From: an uncultured Collinsella sp.
GTDB lineage: Bacteria > Actinomycetota > Coriobacteriia > Coriobacteriales > Coriobacteriaceae
Assembly (NCBI GenBank): GCA_900555355.1
Contig: USKV01000005.1
Coordinates: forward strand, 1 to 20,106
DNA: 20,106 bases
Reading direction: 5' to 3'
The notes under the pieces were generated by a model. The model had not been told where the DNA came from, did no database searches, and was given only the letters and a program-made list of their open reading frames with translations. The position numbers and the translations under genes were made by a program. Numbering within the stretch: position 1 is the stretch's first letter; every line of letters starts with the position of its first letter. This document shows positions 14,147-20,106 of the stretch, in pieces.

Positions 14147-14407
14147 ATGAGCAGAAGTCTCAAAAAGGGCCCGTTCGTGGAGACTCGCCTTCTCTCGCGT
14201 ATCACCGCGATGAACGAGGCTGGCAAGAAGGACGTCGTGAAGACCTGGTCCCGCGCGTCCACCATCTTCCCCGAGATGGTTGGTCACACCATCGCCGTCC
14301 ACGACGGCCGCAAGCATGTGCCCGTGTATGTTACCGAGTCCATGGTTGGTCACAAGCTCGGCGAGTTCGCGCCGACTCGTACGTTCCGTGGCCACAAGGC
14401 CAAATAG
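14147..14407 (+). CDS. rpsS: 30S ribosomal protein S19
   Basis: S19 sits in the head of the small subunit beside S13 and contacts the A-site finger. The 86-residue product begins [11 protein letters not shown] and contains [31 protein letters not shown] and [16 protein letters not shown] by position (about residues 28-84), all standard for S19. The shorter landmark [12 protein letters not shown] is enough to identify it. AGGAGA (14132-14137) precedes the ATG. It is 14 bases ahead of rplV in the same transcript. Confidence 0.97.
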   Translation: MSRSLKKGPFVETRLLSRITAMNEAGKKDVVKTWSRASTIFPEMVGHTIAVHDGRKHVPVYVTESMVGHKLGEFAPTRTFRGHKAK

Positions 14408-14421
14408 GGGGTTAACCGTAA

Positions 14422-14793
14422 ATGGCAACTAAGTCTATTGAAACTGAGGCCACCGAGGTTCGCGCCGTCGCTAAGTACGTGCGTGTTTCCCCCAGCAAGG
14501 CCCGCCTGGTGGTCGATCTGATCCGCCGCAAGCCTGTCGCTCAGGCCTTCGACATCCTCCACTTCTGCGACCGCGCCGTCGCCGTGGATGTCGAGAAGGT
14601 TCTCCGTTCCGCCGTTGCGAACGCCGAGAACAACAACGGTCTGCGTGTCGACAACCTGGTTGTCGCCGCTGCCTATGTTGACGAGGGTCCGACGCTTAAG
14701 CGCATCCGTCCCCGCGCCAAGGGTTCCGCTTCTCGCATTCTGAAGCGTACTTCCCACATCACCGTCGTCGTTGCTCCTCGAAAGGAGGCGTAA
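14422..14793 (+). CDS. rplV: 50S ribosomal protein L22
   Basis: L22 lines the polypeptide exit tunnel with a long beta-hairpin. The 123-residue product shows [18 protein letters not shown] near the N-terminus, a [15 protein letters not shown] helix, and the hairpin region [21 protein letters not shown], in which macrolide-resistance changes occur in other bacteria. Length and order fit the family. The start follows GGGGGT a few bases upstream, and the rpsC binding site AAAGGAGG lies in its last codons, so the two are translationally linked. Confidence 0.97.
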   Translation: MATKSIETEATEVRAVAKYVRVSPSKARLVVDLIRRKPVAQAFDILHFCDRAVAVDVEKVLRSAVANAENNNGLRVDNLVVAAAYVDEGPTLKRIRPRAKGSASRILKRTSHITVVVAPRKEA

Positions 14794-14799
14794 AGCTGT

Positions 14800-15510
14800 A
14801 TGGGTCAGAAAGTCTACCCCACCGGCTTCCGTCTTGGCATCACCGAGAACTGGCGCTCCCGCTGGTTCGCAGAGAAGGATTACGCTAAGACCCTCGGTAA
14901 CGATCTCGAGATCCGCAAGTACCTCGAGAAGCGTCTTTCCCGCGCAGCTGTCTCCCGCGTCGAGATCGAGCGCGCTGGCGACAAGGTGAAGGTCATCATC
15001 CTCACCGCTCGCCCTGGCGTTGTCATCGGTAAGAAGGGTGCCGAGATCGATACCCTCCGCACCGAGCTCGAGAAGGTCGCTGGCGTCTCCAAGGGCCAGC
15101 TCTCCGTCGACGTTGTCGAGATCAAGCGCCCCGAGCTCGACGCCAACCTCGTTGCTCAGTCCATCGCTGAGCAGCTCGAGGGCCGCGTTGCCTTCCGTCG
15201 CGCTATGCGCAAGGCTGTCCAGTCCGCCCGCAAGGCCGGCGCTAAGGGCATCCGTATCCAGTGCTCCGGTCGTCTCGGCGGTGCCGAGATGGGCCGTCGT
15301 GAGTGGTACCGCGAGGGTCGCGTGCCTCTGCACACCCTCCGTGCCAAGATCGACTACGGCACGGCTGTCGCCAGCACCACCATGGGTGCCTGCGGCGTGA
15401 AGGTCTGGATCTACCTGGGCGAGAAGCTCCCGGGCCAGCCTGTTCCCAACCCTGCACTCGAGGGCTCTTCCCGTCCTCGTCGTCGTAACTCCGAGAGGAG
15501 GGGTCAGTAG
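14800..15510 (+). CDS. rpsC: 30S ribosomal protein S3
   Basis: S3 lies at the mRNA entry channel and has helicase activity together with S4. The 236-residue product begins [14 protein letters not shown], has the KH-domain motif [15 protein letters not shown] (residues about 75-89) and the C-terminal signature [20 protein letters not shown] followed by [11 protein letters not shown]. It ends in a short basic tail [20 protein letters not shown] (14782-14789) precedes the ATG. The stop codon shares one base with the rplP start (TAGTG), so the genes are translationally coupled. Confidence 0.97.
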   Translation: MGQKVYPTGFRLGITENWRSRWFAEKDYAKTLGNDLEIRKYLEKRLSRAAVSRVEIERAGDKVKVIILTARPGVVIGKKGAEIDTLRTELEKVAGVSKGQLSVDVVEIKRPELDANLVAQSIAEQLEGRVAFRRAMRKAVQSARKAGAKGIRIQCSGRLGGAEMGRREWYREGRVPLHTLRAKIDYGTAVASTTMGACGVKVWIYLGEKLPGQPVPNPALEGSSRPRRRNSERRGQ

Positions 15511-16013
15511 TGCTTGCCCCTAAGCGTATTCTTCACCGCAAGGTGCAGCGTGGCTCCATGAAGGGCCAGGCCAAGGGTAATACCGAGCTGCATTTCGGCG
15601 AGTTTGGTATCCAGGCTCTCGAGGCCCATTGGATCACCAACCGTCAGATCGAGGCCGCTCGTATTGCCATGACCCGCTACATGAAGCGTGGCGGTCGTGT
15701 CTACATCACGATCTTCCCCGATAAGCCCATCACCAAGAAGCCTGCCGAGACTCGCATGGGTTCTGGTAAGGGTAACCCCGAGGAGTGGGTGGCCGTCGTC
15801 AAGCCCGGCCGCATCATGTTCGAGGTCAAGGGCGTGCCCGAGGAGGTCGCTCGCGAGGCTCTGCGTCTTGCACAGCACAAGCTTCCCATCAAGACCAAGA
15901 TTGTTGCTGCCAAGAACGCTGAGCAGCGCATCGAGAAGGAGATGGCTGAGGAGGCCGCTCTCGAGGCCAAGTGGGCTGCTGAGGACGCCGCCGCCGCCAA
16001 GGAGGAGAACTAA
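15510..16013 (+). CDS. rplP: 50S ribosomal protein L16, extended C-terminus
   Basis: L16 binds between the A and P sites on the large subunit and is needed for late assembly. The core [20 protein letters not shown], the [22 protein letters not shown] segment by position near residues 48-69, and [20 protein letters not shown] are typical. The family usually stops at about 137-145 residues, near KLPIKTKIV. This product reaches 167 residues with a tail rich in Ala and Glu ([20 protein letters not shown] onward), likely helical. The GTG start at 15510 overlaps the rpsC stop and follows GAGAGGAGGGG. The stop overlaps the rpmC start by one base (TAATG). Confidence 0.96.
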   Translation: MLAPKRILHRKVQRGSMKGQAKGNTELHFGEFGIQALEAHWITNRQIEAARIAMTRYMKRGGRVYITIFPDKPITKKPAETRMGSGKGNPEEWVAVVKPGRIMFEVKGVPEEVAREALRLAQHKLPIKTKIVAAKNAEQRIEKEMAEEAALEAKWAAEDAAAAKEEN

Positions 16014-16228
16014 TGAAGCCCGCAGAGATTCGTGAGCTCTCGGACGCTCAGCTCGTTGAGAAGCTGAAGGAAATGCGCGCCGAGCTCTTTAACCTTCGTT
16101 TCCAGATGGCCACCAGCCAGCTGGACAACACCGCTCGCGTCAACACCGTGAAGAAGGACATTGCTCGCGTCCTCACGGAGCAGCGCGCCCGCGAGATCGC
16201 AGCGGAGAAGTCCGCTGTCGCCGAGTAG
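16013..16228 (+). CDS. rpmC: 50S ribosomal protein L29
   Basis: L29 is a small helical protein at the tunnel exit next to L23, part of the docking site for nascent-chain factors. The 71-residue product reads [20 protein letters not shown] then LFNLRFQMATSQLDNTARV, the typical two-helix pattern with the conserved LFNLRFQ. It overlaps the rplP stop by one base, with GGAGGAG just upstream inside rplP. rpsQ follows after 16 bases. Confidence 0.97.
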   Translation: MKPAEIRELSDAQLVEKLKEMRAELFNLRFQMATSQLDNTARVNTVKKDIARVLTEQRAREIAAEKSAVAE

Positions 16229-16244
16229 GACCTAAGGAGAGAAC

Positions 16245-16505
16245 ATGACTGATTCGCGTAACTCGCGTAAGGTCCGTACGGGTGTCGTTACCTCCGTCTC
16301 CGGTGCCAAGACCATTGTCGTCACCATCACCGAGCGCAAGCGTCACCCCAAGTACGGCAAGATGATGACCAGCTCCAAGAAGCTGCACGCTCACGACGAG
16401 GAGTGCACGGCTGGCGTGGGCGACACCGTCCGCGTTATGGAGACCCGTCCTATGTCCAAGATGAAGCGTTGGCGCCTCATCGAGGTCGTCGAGCGCGCTA
16501 AATAA
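16245..16505 (+). CDS. rpsQ: 30S ribosomal protein S17
   Basis: S17 is a primary 16S rRNA binding protein with an OB fold. The 86-residue product shows RKVRTGVVTSVSGAKTIVV, the ERKRHPKYGKMMTSSKKLHAHDEE segment by position (about 30-53), and the C-terminal ETRPMSKMKRWRLIEVVE, all standard. TAAGGAGAG (16233-16241) precedes the ATG. Normally rplN follows within a few bases, but here a structured gap of 118 bases separates them. Confidence 0.97.
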   Translation: MTDSRNSRKVRTGVVTSVSGAKTIVVTITERKRHPKYGKMMTSSKKLHAHDEECTAGVGDTVRVMETRPMSKMKRWRLIEVVERAK

Positions 16506-16532
16506 GCAGTCGCTCTTACGACTTGTACGTTT

Positions 16533-16598
16533 CCGAAGATGTGCGTATGCCTGGCTTGCATACCACGGGCCGCATAAAGGCTGCGCACCTCTCTTCGG
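16533..16598 (+). promoter_or_regulatory. Structured leader of rplN
   Basis: Base pairing forms a branched structure: CCGAAGA/TCTTCGG (16533-16539/16592-16598), then GTGCG/CGCAC (16541-16545/16584-16588), enclosing a hairpin GTATGC/GCATAC (16545-16550/16558-16563). The rplN binding site TTCGGAGGAA (16606-16615) lies right behind it. Unlike a terminator it lacks a T-run. It may be a ribosomal-protein binding site that controls rplN-rplX. Confidence 0.45.
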
Positions 16599-16623
16599 TT
16601 CTTAGTTCGGAGGAACATCTACC

Positions 16624-16992
16624 ATGATTCAGATGCAAACCATGCTGAACGTCGCCGACAACTCCGGCGCTCGCAAGATTCGCTGCATCAAGGTGCTTGG
16701 CGGTTCCAAGCGTCGTTATGCAGGCATCGGCGATGTGTTCATCGGTGCTGTCCAGGAGGCTACCCCTGGCGCCAACGTCAAGAAGAAGGACGTTGTCCGT
16801 TGCGTCGTCGTTCGCACCGTTAAGGAGATCCGCCGCAAGGATGGCTCCTACATTCGCTTTGATGAGAACGCCTGCGTTGTCATCAACAACGATGGTTCGC
16901 CCGTCGGCACCCGTATCTTCGGGCCTGTCGCTCGCGAGCTTCGTGACAAGAAGTACATGAAGATCGTCTCGCTCGCTCCCGAGACCCTGTAG
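16624..16992 (+). CDS. rplN: 50S ribosomal protein L14
   Basis: L14 lies at the subunit interface and also binds the silencing factor RsfS in other bacteria. The 122-residue product begins [19 protein letters not shown] and contains [20 protein letters not shown] and [20 protein letters not shown], which closely follow the family. The length is the usual 122. CGGAGGA (16608-16614) precedes the ATG. It is followed after 13 bases by rplX, forming the last block of the cluster. Confidence 0.97.
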   Translation: MIQMQTMLNVADNSGARKIRCIKVLGGSKRRYAGIGDVFIGAVQEATPGANVKKKDVVRCVVVRTVKEIRRKDGSYIRFDENACVVINNDGSPVGTRIFGPVARELRDKKYMKIVSLAPETL

Positions 16993-17005
16993 TTAGGGGA
17001 GATAT

Positions 17006-17311
17006 ATGTATATCAAGAAGGGCGATAAGGTCCAGGTTCTCTCTGGTAAGGATCGCGGCAAGCAGGGCGTTGTCCTGCGTGCTCTCCCCGCCGAGAACAA
17101 GGTCGTTGTCGAGGGCGTTTCGGTCGTCAAGAAGGCCGTCAAGCCCAACGCTGCCAACCAGCAGGGCGGCATCGTTTCGCAGGAGGCTCCCATCGACGCC
17201 TCCAACGTCAATCTCGTTTGCCCCGAGTGCGGTAAGGTTACCCGCGTCGGTCACGAGAAGGACGGCAAGAACAAGCTGCGCGTCTGCAAGAAGTGCGGCC
17301 ACAAGTTCTAA
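17006..17311 (+). CDS. rplX: 50S ribosomal protein L24
   Basis: L24 starts large-subunit assembly at the 5' end of 23S rRNA. The 101-residue product has the KOW motif ([20 protein letters not shown], residues 4-23) and the family stretch [12 protein letters not shown]. Near the C-terminus CPEC and CKKC form a four-cysteine set that could bind zinc, as in many L24 proteins. AGGGGAG just upstream and the short gap fit cotranscription with rplN. It is the last ribosomal gene here: a strong terminator follows, where rplE would be expected. Confidence 0.97.
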   Translation: MYIKKGDKVQVLSGKDRGKQGVVLRALPAENKVVVEGVSVVKKAVKPNAANQQGGIVSQEAPIDASNVNLVCPECGKVTRVGHEKDGKNKLRVCKKCGHKF

Positions 17312-17337
17312 GCTGTCCGCAACATTAAGTTGCTAGC

Positions 17338-17375
17338 AAAGGCCCGGATGCCCCCACGGCACCCGGGCCTTTTTC
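17338..17375 (+). terminator. Terminator of the ribosomal protein cluster
   Basis: AAAGGCCCGG (17338-17347) pairs with CCGGGCCTTT (17363-17372), with further pairs inside, and TTTTT follows. This ends the ribosomal transcript directly after rplX. Confidence 0.93.
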
Positions 17376-17386
17376 TATCCCTACTC

Positions 17387-17528
17387 ATTGGGGACAGACT
17401 TAAATGAGCAGTCGTTGGGGACGTTCTTAAACGGCTAGTTGACGGGGACAGCCTTGCCACTAAAGCGTCACATGGGGACAGTCCCTTCAAGTGCCGGCAG
17501 CTGGGTATAGTCCCTATGTGCCGGTAGT
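17387..17528. repeat. Degraded GGGGACAG repeat patch
   Basis: GGGGAC cores occur at 17390, 17417, 17444 and 17474, spaced 27, 27 and 30 bases. Their flanks resemble ATTGGGGACAGACTTAAATG in decreasing fidelity. Next come two copies of GTGCCGG(C/T)AG (17491-17500 and 17519-17528), 28 bases apart. No gene is readable. The look is that of REP-type sequence decay. The rest of the gap up to 17638 shows nothing I can name. Confidence 0.6.
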
Positions 17529-17660
17529 TCGGGGCGGTTCATTGATACCTGATGCCTTCTCAGAGGGGTGGAGTAATACAGCCCGCTCTCTCTTAGGCTT
17601 TGGTGTTCCGCCTCTTTATGTTTCGTAAGAATCGTCGCATGCGCATTTACGCGCGGAGTC

Positions 17661-17688
17661 TTGCGCGATAATGCGCATAGCCGCGCAA
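17661..17688. promoter_or_regulatory. Nested palindrome, likely operator of the oxidoreductase operon
   Basis: TTGCGCG (17661-17667) and CGCGCAA (17682-17688) flank the palindrome ATGCGCAT (17671-17678), all sharing one centre at 17674.5. Only three of 14 positions per arm mismatch. A GATAAT (17667-17672), which could be a -10 box, lies inside. A second ATGCGCAT core is at 17639-17646, 32 bases upstream. A repressor such as the DeoR-type protein downstream could bind here; this is inference. Confidence 0.5.
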
Positions 17689-17819
17689 ACATCTGCTAAC
17701 TATGGCTAAATAATGACCGATAAACAAATAAACACGCAAATACAAGCAAATGCGCGCGTAATCGTGCGAATATAAGGCTGTTGGAAATGAAGAACCTTCG
17801 ATGACTCAGGAGGCACATG

Positions 17820-18899
17820 ATGGCAGATTCCAAACAGGCTCCGCTCGACGCCGAGACAGCCGCAAAGGCGGCGTTTGCCTCGGTCCAGGATCAGCCGTTC
17901 CCCGATGATATCTTTACGGCACCCGAGCTTCGCTGGGCTGTGGTCGGTTGCGGCGTTATCGCCAACCAGATGGCCCAGTCTCTCGCCCTTGCCGGCCGCA
18001 AGCTCGCGGGTGTCGCCAACCGTACGCTGTCCAAGGCCCAGGCTTTTGCCGAGCAGTATGGCGTCGAGAAGGTGTACGAGACGGTCGAGGACCTCTACGC
18101 CGATCCGGACATCGACGCCGTCTATATCACCAAGCCGCACAACACGCATATCACCTACCTGCGAGCCGCTCTGGCAGCTGGTAAGCACGTGCTCTGCGAG
18201 AAGGCCATTACCCTCAATTCCGCTGAGCTCGACGAGGCGCGTGCCATCGCCGACGAGCACAACGTCGTCCTTATGGACGCCACCACGGTGCTTCACATGC
18301 CCTTGTATCAGGAGCTGCGTCGTCGCATGGATGCTGGCGAGTTCGGCCGCATGAACCTCGCTCAGCTCAACTTTGGCAGCTACAAGGAGTACGGCGATTT
18401 GACCAATCGTTTCTACAATCGCAACCTTGCTGGCGGTGCCATGCTCGATATTGGTGTGTATGCCCTGTCCGTCATGCGCCTGTTTATGGCCATCCAACCC
18501 GCCGAGGTCGTGTCTCTGGGCAACACCTGTGAGACCGGCGTGGACGTTGCGGGCGGCATCGTCTGCCGTAATGCCGAGCAGCAGCTGGGTGTTGTGAGCC
18601 TTACGCTCCACTCCAAGCAGCCCAAGCGCTCGGTCATCAGCTTTGACAAGTGCTATATCGAGGTCAACGAGTATCCGCGTGCCGATCACGCGACCATCGT
18701 GTGGACTGCGGACGGTCACCGTGAGGAGGTCCACGCTGGCACCGAAGCCTACGCACTGTGCTACGAGATGGCCGACCTGGAGAAGGCCGTTGCCGGCGAT
18801 GATTCGAAGCGCGAGCTGCTGGATTATGCTTCTGATGTTATGGAGCTTATGACCAAGCTTCGCGCCGACTGGGGAGTCGTGTACCCCGAGGAGGAGTAA
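17820..18899 (+). CDS. Gfo/Idh/MocA-family NAD(P)-dependent oxidoreductase
   Basis: Members of this family oxidise or reduce sugars, inositols, bile pigments or related hydroxy compounds with NAD(P). The 359-residue product has an N-terminal extension of about 37 residues, then a Rossmann fold with VVGCGVIA (41-48), the ITKPHNTH stretch (103-110) and the catalytic Lys in CEKAITLN (E127, K128; the common third residue Pro is Ala). GGAMLDIGVYAL (205-216) is the family substrate-site motif. The substrate cannot be read from sequence. ATG at 17820 sits 6 bases after AGGAGG (17808-17813); an ATG one codon earlier is possible. It is followed within 3 bases by a DeoR-type regulator, which argues for a catabolic operon. 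Confidence 0.88.
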   Translation: MADSKQAPLDAETAAKAAFASVQDQPFPDDIFTAPELRWAVVGCGVIANQMAQSLALAGRKLAGVANRTLSKAQAFAEQYGVEKVYETVEDLYADPDIDAVYITKPHNTHITYLRAALAAGKHVLCEKAITLNSAELDEARAIADEHNVVLMDATTVLHMPLYQELRRRMDAGEFGRMNLAQLNFGSYKEYGDLTNRFYNRNLAGGAMLDIGVYALSVMRLFMAIQPAEVVSLGNTCETGVDVAGGIVCRNAEQQLGVVSLTLHSKQPKRSVISFDKCYIEVNEYPRADHATIVWTADGHREEVHAGTEAYALCYEMADLEKAVAGDDSKRELLDYASDVMELMTKLRADWGVVYPEEE

Positions 18900-18902
18900 G
18901 CG

Positions 18903-19649
18903 ATGCTTGCGGAAGATAGGCTCAACGCAATCGTGTCGATGGTGCAGCAGGCCGGCTCGGTTACCGTACCGGAGCTTGCTGAAGCCCTGGGCGTGACACC
19001 GTCCACCATTCGGCGCGACTTGCAGACGCTCGACCGCGCACACCGTATCGCCAAGGTGCACGGAGGCGCGACGAGTCTGGAGCGCGCGCACGTGACGCGC
19101 GACCTGACGATCAACGAGCGCAGCGATCTCCATAACGATGACAAGGAGCGTATATGCGCCCGTGCGGCGGCGCTTGTGGAGCCTGAGAGCTTTGTATACA
19201 TCGACTCGGGCTCGACGACGCTCAGGCTCATCGAGCATCTTCCACACCTTGAAGATGTCACCTATGTGACCGATTCCGTGCTCCATGCTCAGCGCCTTGC
19301 TTTGCGCGGCATGCGTACCGTGGTGCTGGGCGGCGAGCTCAAACCCGAGACCGAGGCGCTCGTTGGCCCCGATGCCTTGGCAACCTTAGACCGCTACAAC
19401 TTCAACTGTGGTTTTTGGGGCTCTAACGGCATTGCCGCCGAGCAGGGCTTCACGGCGCCCGATATCGAGGAGGCGCAAGTAAAGCGCATCTCGATGCGTC
19501 ATACAGCCAAGCGCTTCGTAATCTCGGACGCCAGTAAATTTGGCATGGTGGCGCCCGTCAAGTTCGCGGACTTCCGCGACGCAACGATCATCACTGCGGG
19601 CGAGGTACCCGCCAAGTACCAGTCGATGGACAACGTCATCACGGTCTAG
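18903..19649 (+). CDS. DeoR-family transcriptional regulator
   Basis: DeoR-type regulators usually repress sugar catabolic genes and release DNA on binding a sugar phosphate. The 248-residue product has an N-terminal winged helix-turn-helix (VTVPELAEALGVTPSTIRRD, residues 20-39, then LQTLDR), the linker VHGGAT, and a C-terminal sensor domain with YIDSGSTTLRLIEHL (about 99-113), VVLGGEL and later SDASKFG. These are typical. The ATG at 18903 lies 3 bases after the oxidoreductase stop, and its binding site GAGGAG overlaps that stop, so the two are translationally coupled. It probably controls its own operon, perhaps through the palindrome at 17661-17688. The ligand is unknown. Confidence 0.92.
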   Translation: MLAEDRLNAIVSMVQQAGSVTVPELAEALGVTPSTIRRDLQTLDRAHRIAKVHGGATSLERAHVTRDLTINERSDLHNDDKERICARAAALVEPESFVYIDSGSTTLRLIEHLPHLEDVTYVTDSVLHAQRLALRGMRTVVLGGELKPETEALVGPDALATLDRYNFNCGFWGSNGIAAEQGFTAPDIEEAQVKRISMRHTAKRFVISDASKFGMVAPVKFADFRDATIITAGEVPAKYQSMDNVITV

Positions 19650-19666
19650 CGATGGGACAAGGCCAA

Positions 19667-19703
19667 AACCACCACAAAGGTGCCTGTCCCCATTGTGGTG
19701 GTT
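19667..19703. repeat. REP-like hairpin after the regulator
   Basis: AACCACCACAA (19667-19677) and TTGTGGTGGTT (19693-19703) form a perfect 11-bp stem. The 15-base loop contains CTGTCCCCA, the reverse complement of the TGGGGACAG core found at 17387-17485. It ends 54 bases after the stop codon and has no T-run. Confidence 0.65.
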
Positions 19704-19735
19704 AGTAACGAAAACCGATTAGTTTTCTCAATAGA

Positions 19736-19770
19736 AAAGCGGCAACGTCCATCACGGGCGTTGCCGCTTT
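19736..19770 (+). terminator. Long stem terminator, possibly bidirectional
   Basis: AAAGCGGCAACG (19736-19747) pairs with CGTTGCCGCTTT (19759-19770), and three more pairs close a 5-base loop, giving a 15-bp stem. The T-run is short (TTT, then CGTT), but AAAA on the other side would serve as a T-run on the minus strand. It probably ends the oxidoreductase-regulator operon and might also end a gene coming from the right. Confidence 0.65.
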
Positions 19771-19783
19771 CGTTGTCTGCCGG

Positions 19784-20106
19784 TTTGTCTAAGTCTGTAA
19801 CAACTGGACTGTCAAAAGTGGGTTAGATGTTACAGATTGAGATACTTCCGAACCGCGCCGTCCCTTTGTCTCGATCTGTAACATCTGGGACCGATTTTGC
19901 CGAGTTATTGTTACAGATTGAGATTTTCTGGCAGGCGGGTTTGGTTTGTCTCGATCTGTAACAGGGAGGGGTCAAAAGTGGGCCTAGCTGTTACAGATCT
20001 AGACTGTTGAGGATGGGTTGAGAGGAATGTCTCGATCTGTAACAGTAAGACCCGGGTTTGCCGCGTAACTGTTACAGATTGAGATAAACCGACGGGCCGT
20101 CCCACC
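19784..20106. repeat. Array of alternating 15-bp repeats every 40-41 bp
   Basis: Eight 15-bp units occur: TCTCGATCTGTAACA (or near) at 19788, 19869, 19949 and 20030, and its complement TGTTACAGATTGAGA (or near) at 19828, 19909, 19989 and 20070. Spacing is 40, 41, 40, 40, 40, 41, 40, so orientation alternates at a fixed distance. Spacers are 25 or 26 bases. Two of them share GTCAAAAGTGGG (19811-19822 and 19971-19982), and two share a TTTGCCG core; those pairs are 161 bp apart. No ORF explains it, and it continues to the window edge. Confidence 0.85.

Noticed and set aside
17468..17692. A 74-codon minus-strand frame in the repeat patch
   Set aside because: It reads through repeat sequence (for example the GGGGACAG core gives GTVP) and shows no family or good start.
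17725..17751. CAAAT repeated three times about 10-12 bases apart before the oxidoreductase
   Set aside because: It could be bent DNA, but three short AT-rich words in an AT-rich gap are within chance.
17706..19286. A 526-codon open frame on the minus strand
   Set aside because: It is the antisense shadow of the oxidoreductase and part of the regulator gene, both of which have clear family motifs and ribosome binding sites.
19784..20106. CRISPR array
   Set aside because: The units alternate in orientation, are only 15 bp, and several spacers share sequence; no cas gene is in the window.

Overview
The window is GC-rich and gene-dense, and almost every gene reads on the + strand. The RpoC sequence, with its actinobacterial-type insert in the N-terminal third, together with the gene order and the abundance of short intergenic palindromes, points to an actinomycete of the class Coriobacteriia, most likely Collinsella or a close relative. 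The genus is my inference from the look of the proteins and repeats; no 16S is present.

Layout: (1) 1-1381: a TTGACC-N17-CATAAT promoter, an L10-type leader with an attenuator, rplJ (L10), rplL (L7/L12) and a strong terminator. (2) 1382-2593: galU, a housekeeping UDP-glucose synthesis gene lying between rplJL and rpoBC, with its own terminator. (3) 2594-3047: an intergenic stretch with three REP-like hairpins, a LexA/SOS-box-like dyad and the rpoB promoter region. (4) 3048-11088: rpoB and rpoC, translationally close, ending in a strong terminator. (5) 11089-17375: a ribosomal protein cluster rplC-rplD-rplW / rplB-rpsS-rplV-rpsC-rplP-rpmC-rpsQ / rplN-rplX. Three long structured gaps, before rplC, rplB and rplN, divide it into blocks. 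rpsJ is absent at the head, and the usual rplE-rpsN-rpsH continuation is absent at the tail. (6) 17376-19649: a degraded repeat patch, then a two-gene operon of a Gfo/Idh/MocA oxidoreductase and a DeoR-family regulator, preceded by a 28-bp nested palindrome over a possible -10 box. (7) 19650-20106: a REP-like hairpin, a terminator stem, and an array of 15-bp units in strictly alternating orientation every 40-41 bp that runs to the window edge.

The core genes make the ribosome and RNA polymerase. The leaders and attenuators suggest several independent feedback points. The accessory operon is probably a small sugar or polyol catabolic unit with its own repressor.

The most interesting observations are: the C-terminus of the beta' subunit carries an extra helix-hairpin-helix domain resembling the RNA polymerase alpha-CTD, keeping several of the alpha residues known to touch DNA; the phased alternating repeat array at the right end; and a 24-bp block shared upstream of rplC and rplB, next to leaders that can be drawn as alternative structures sequestering the ribosome binding site.
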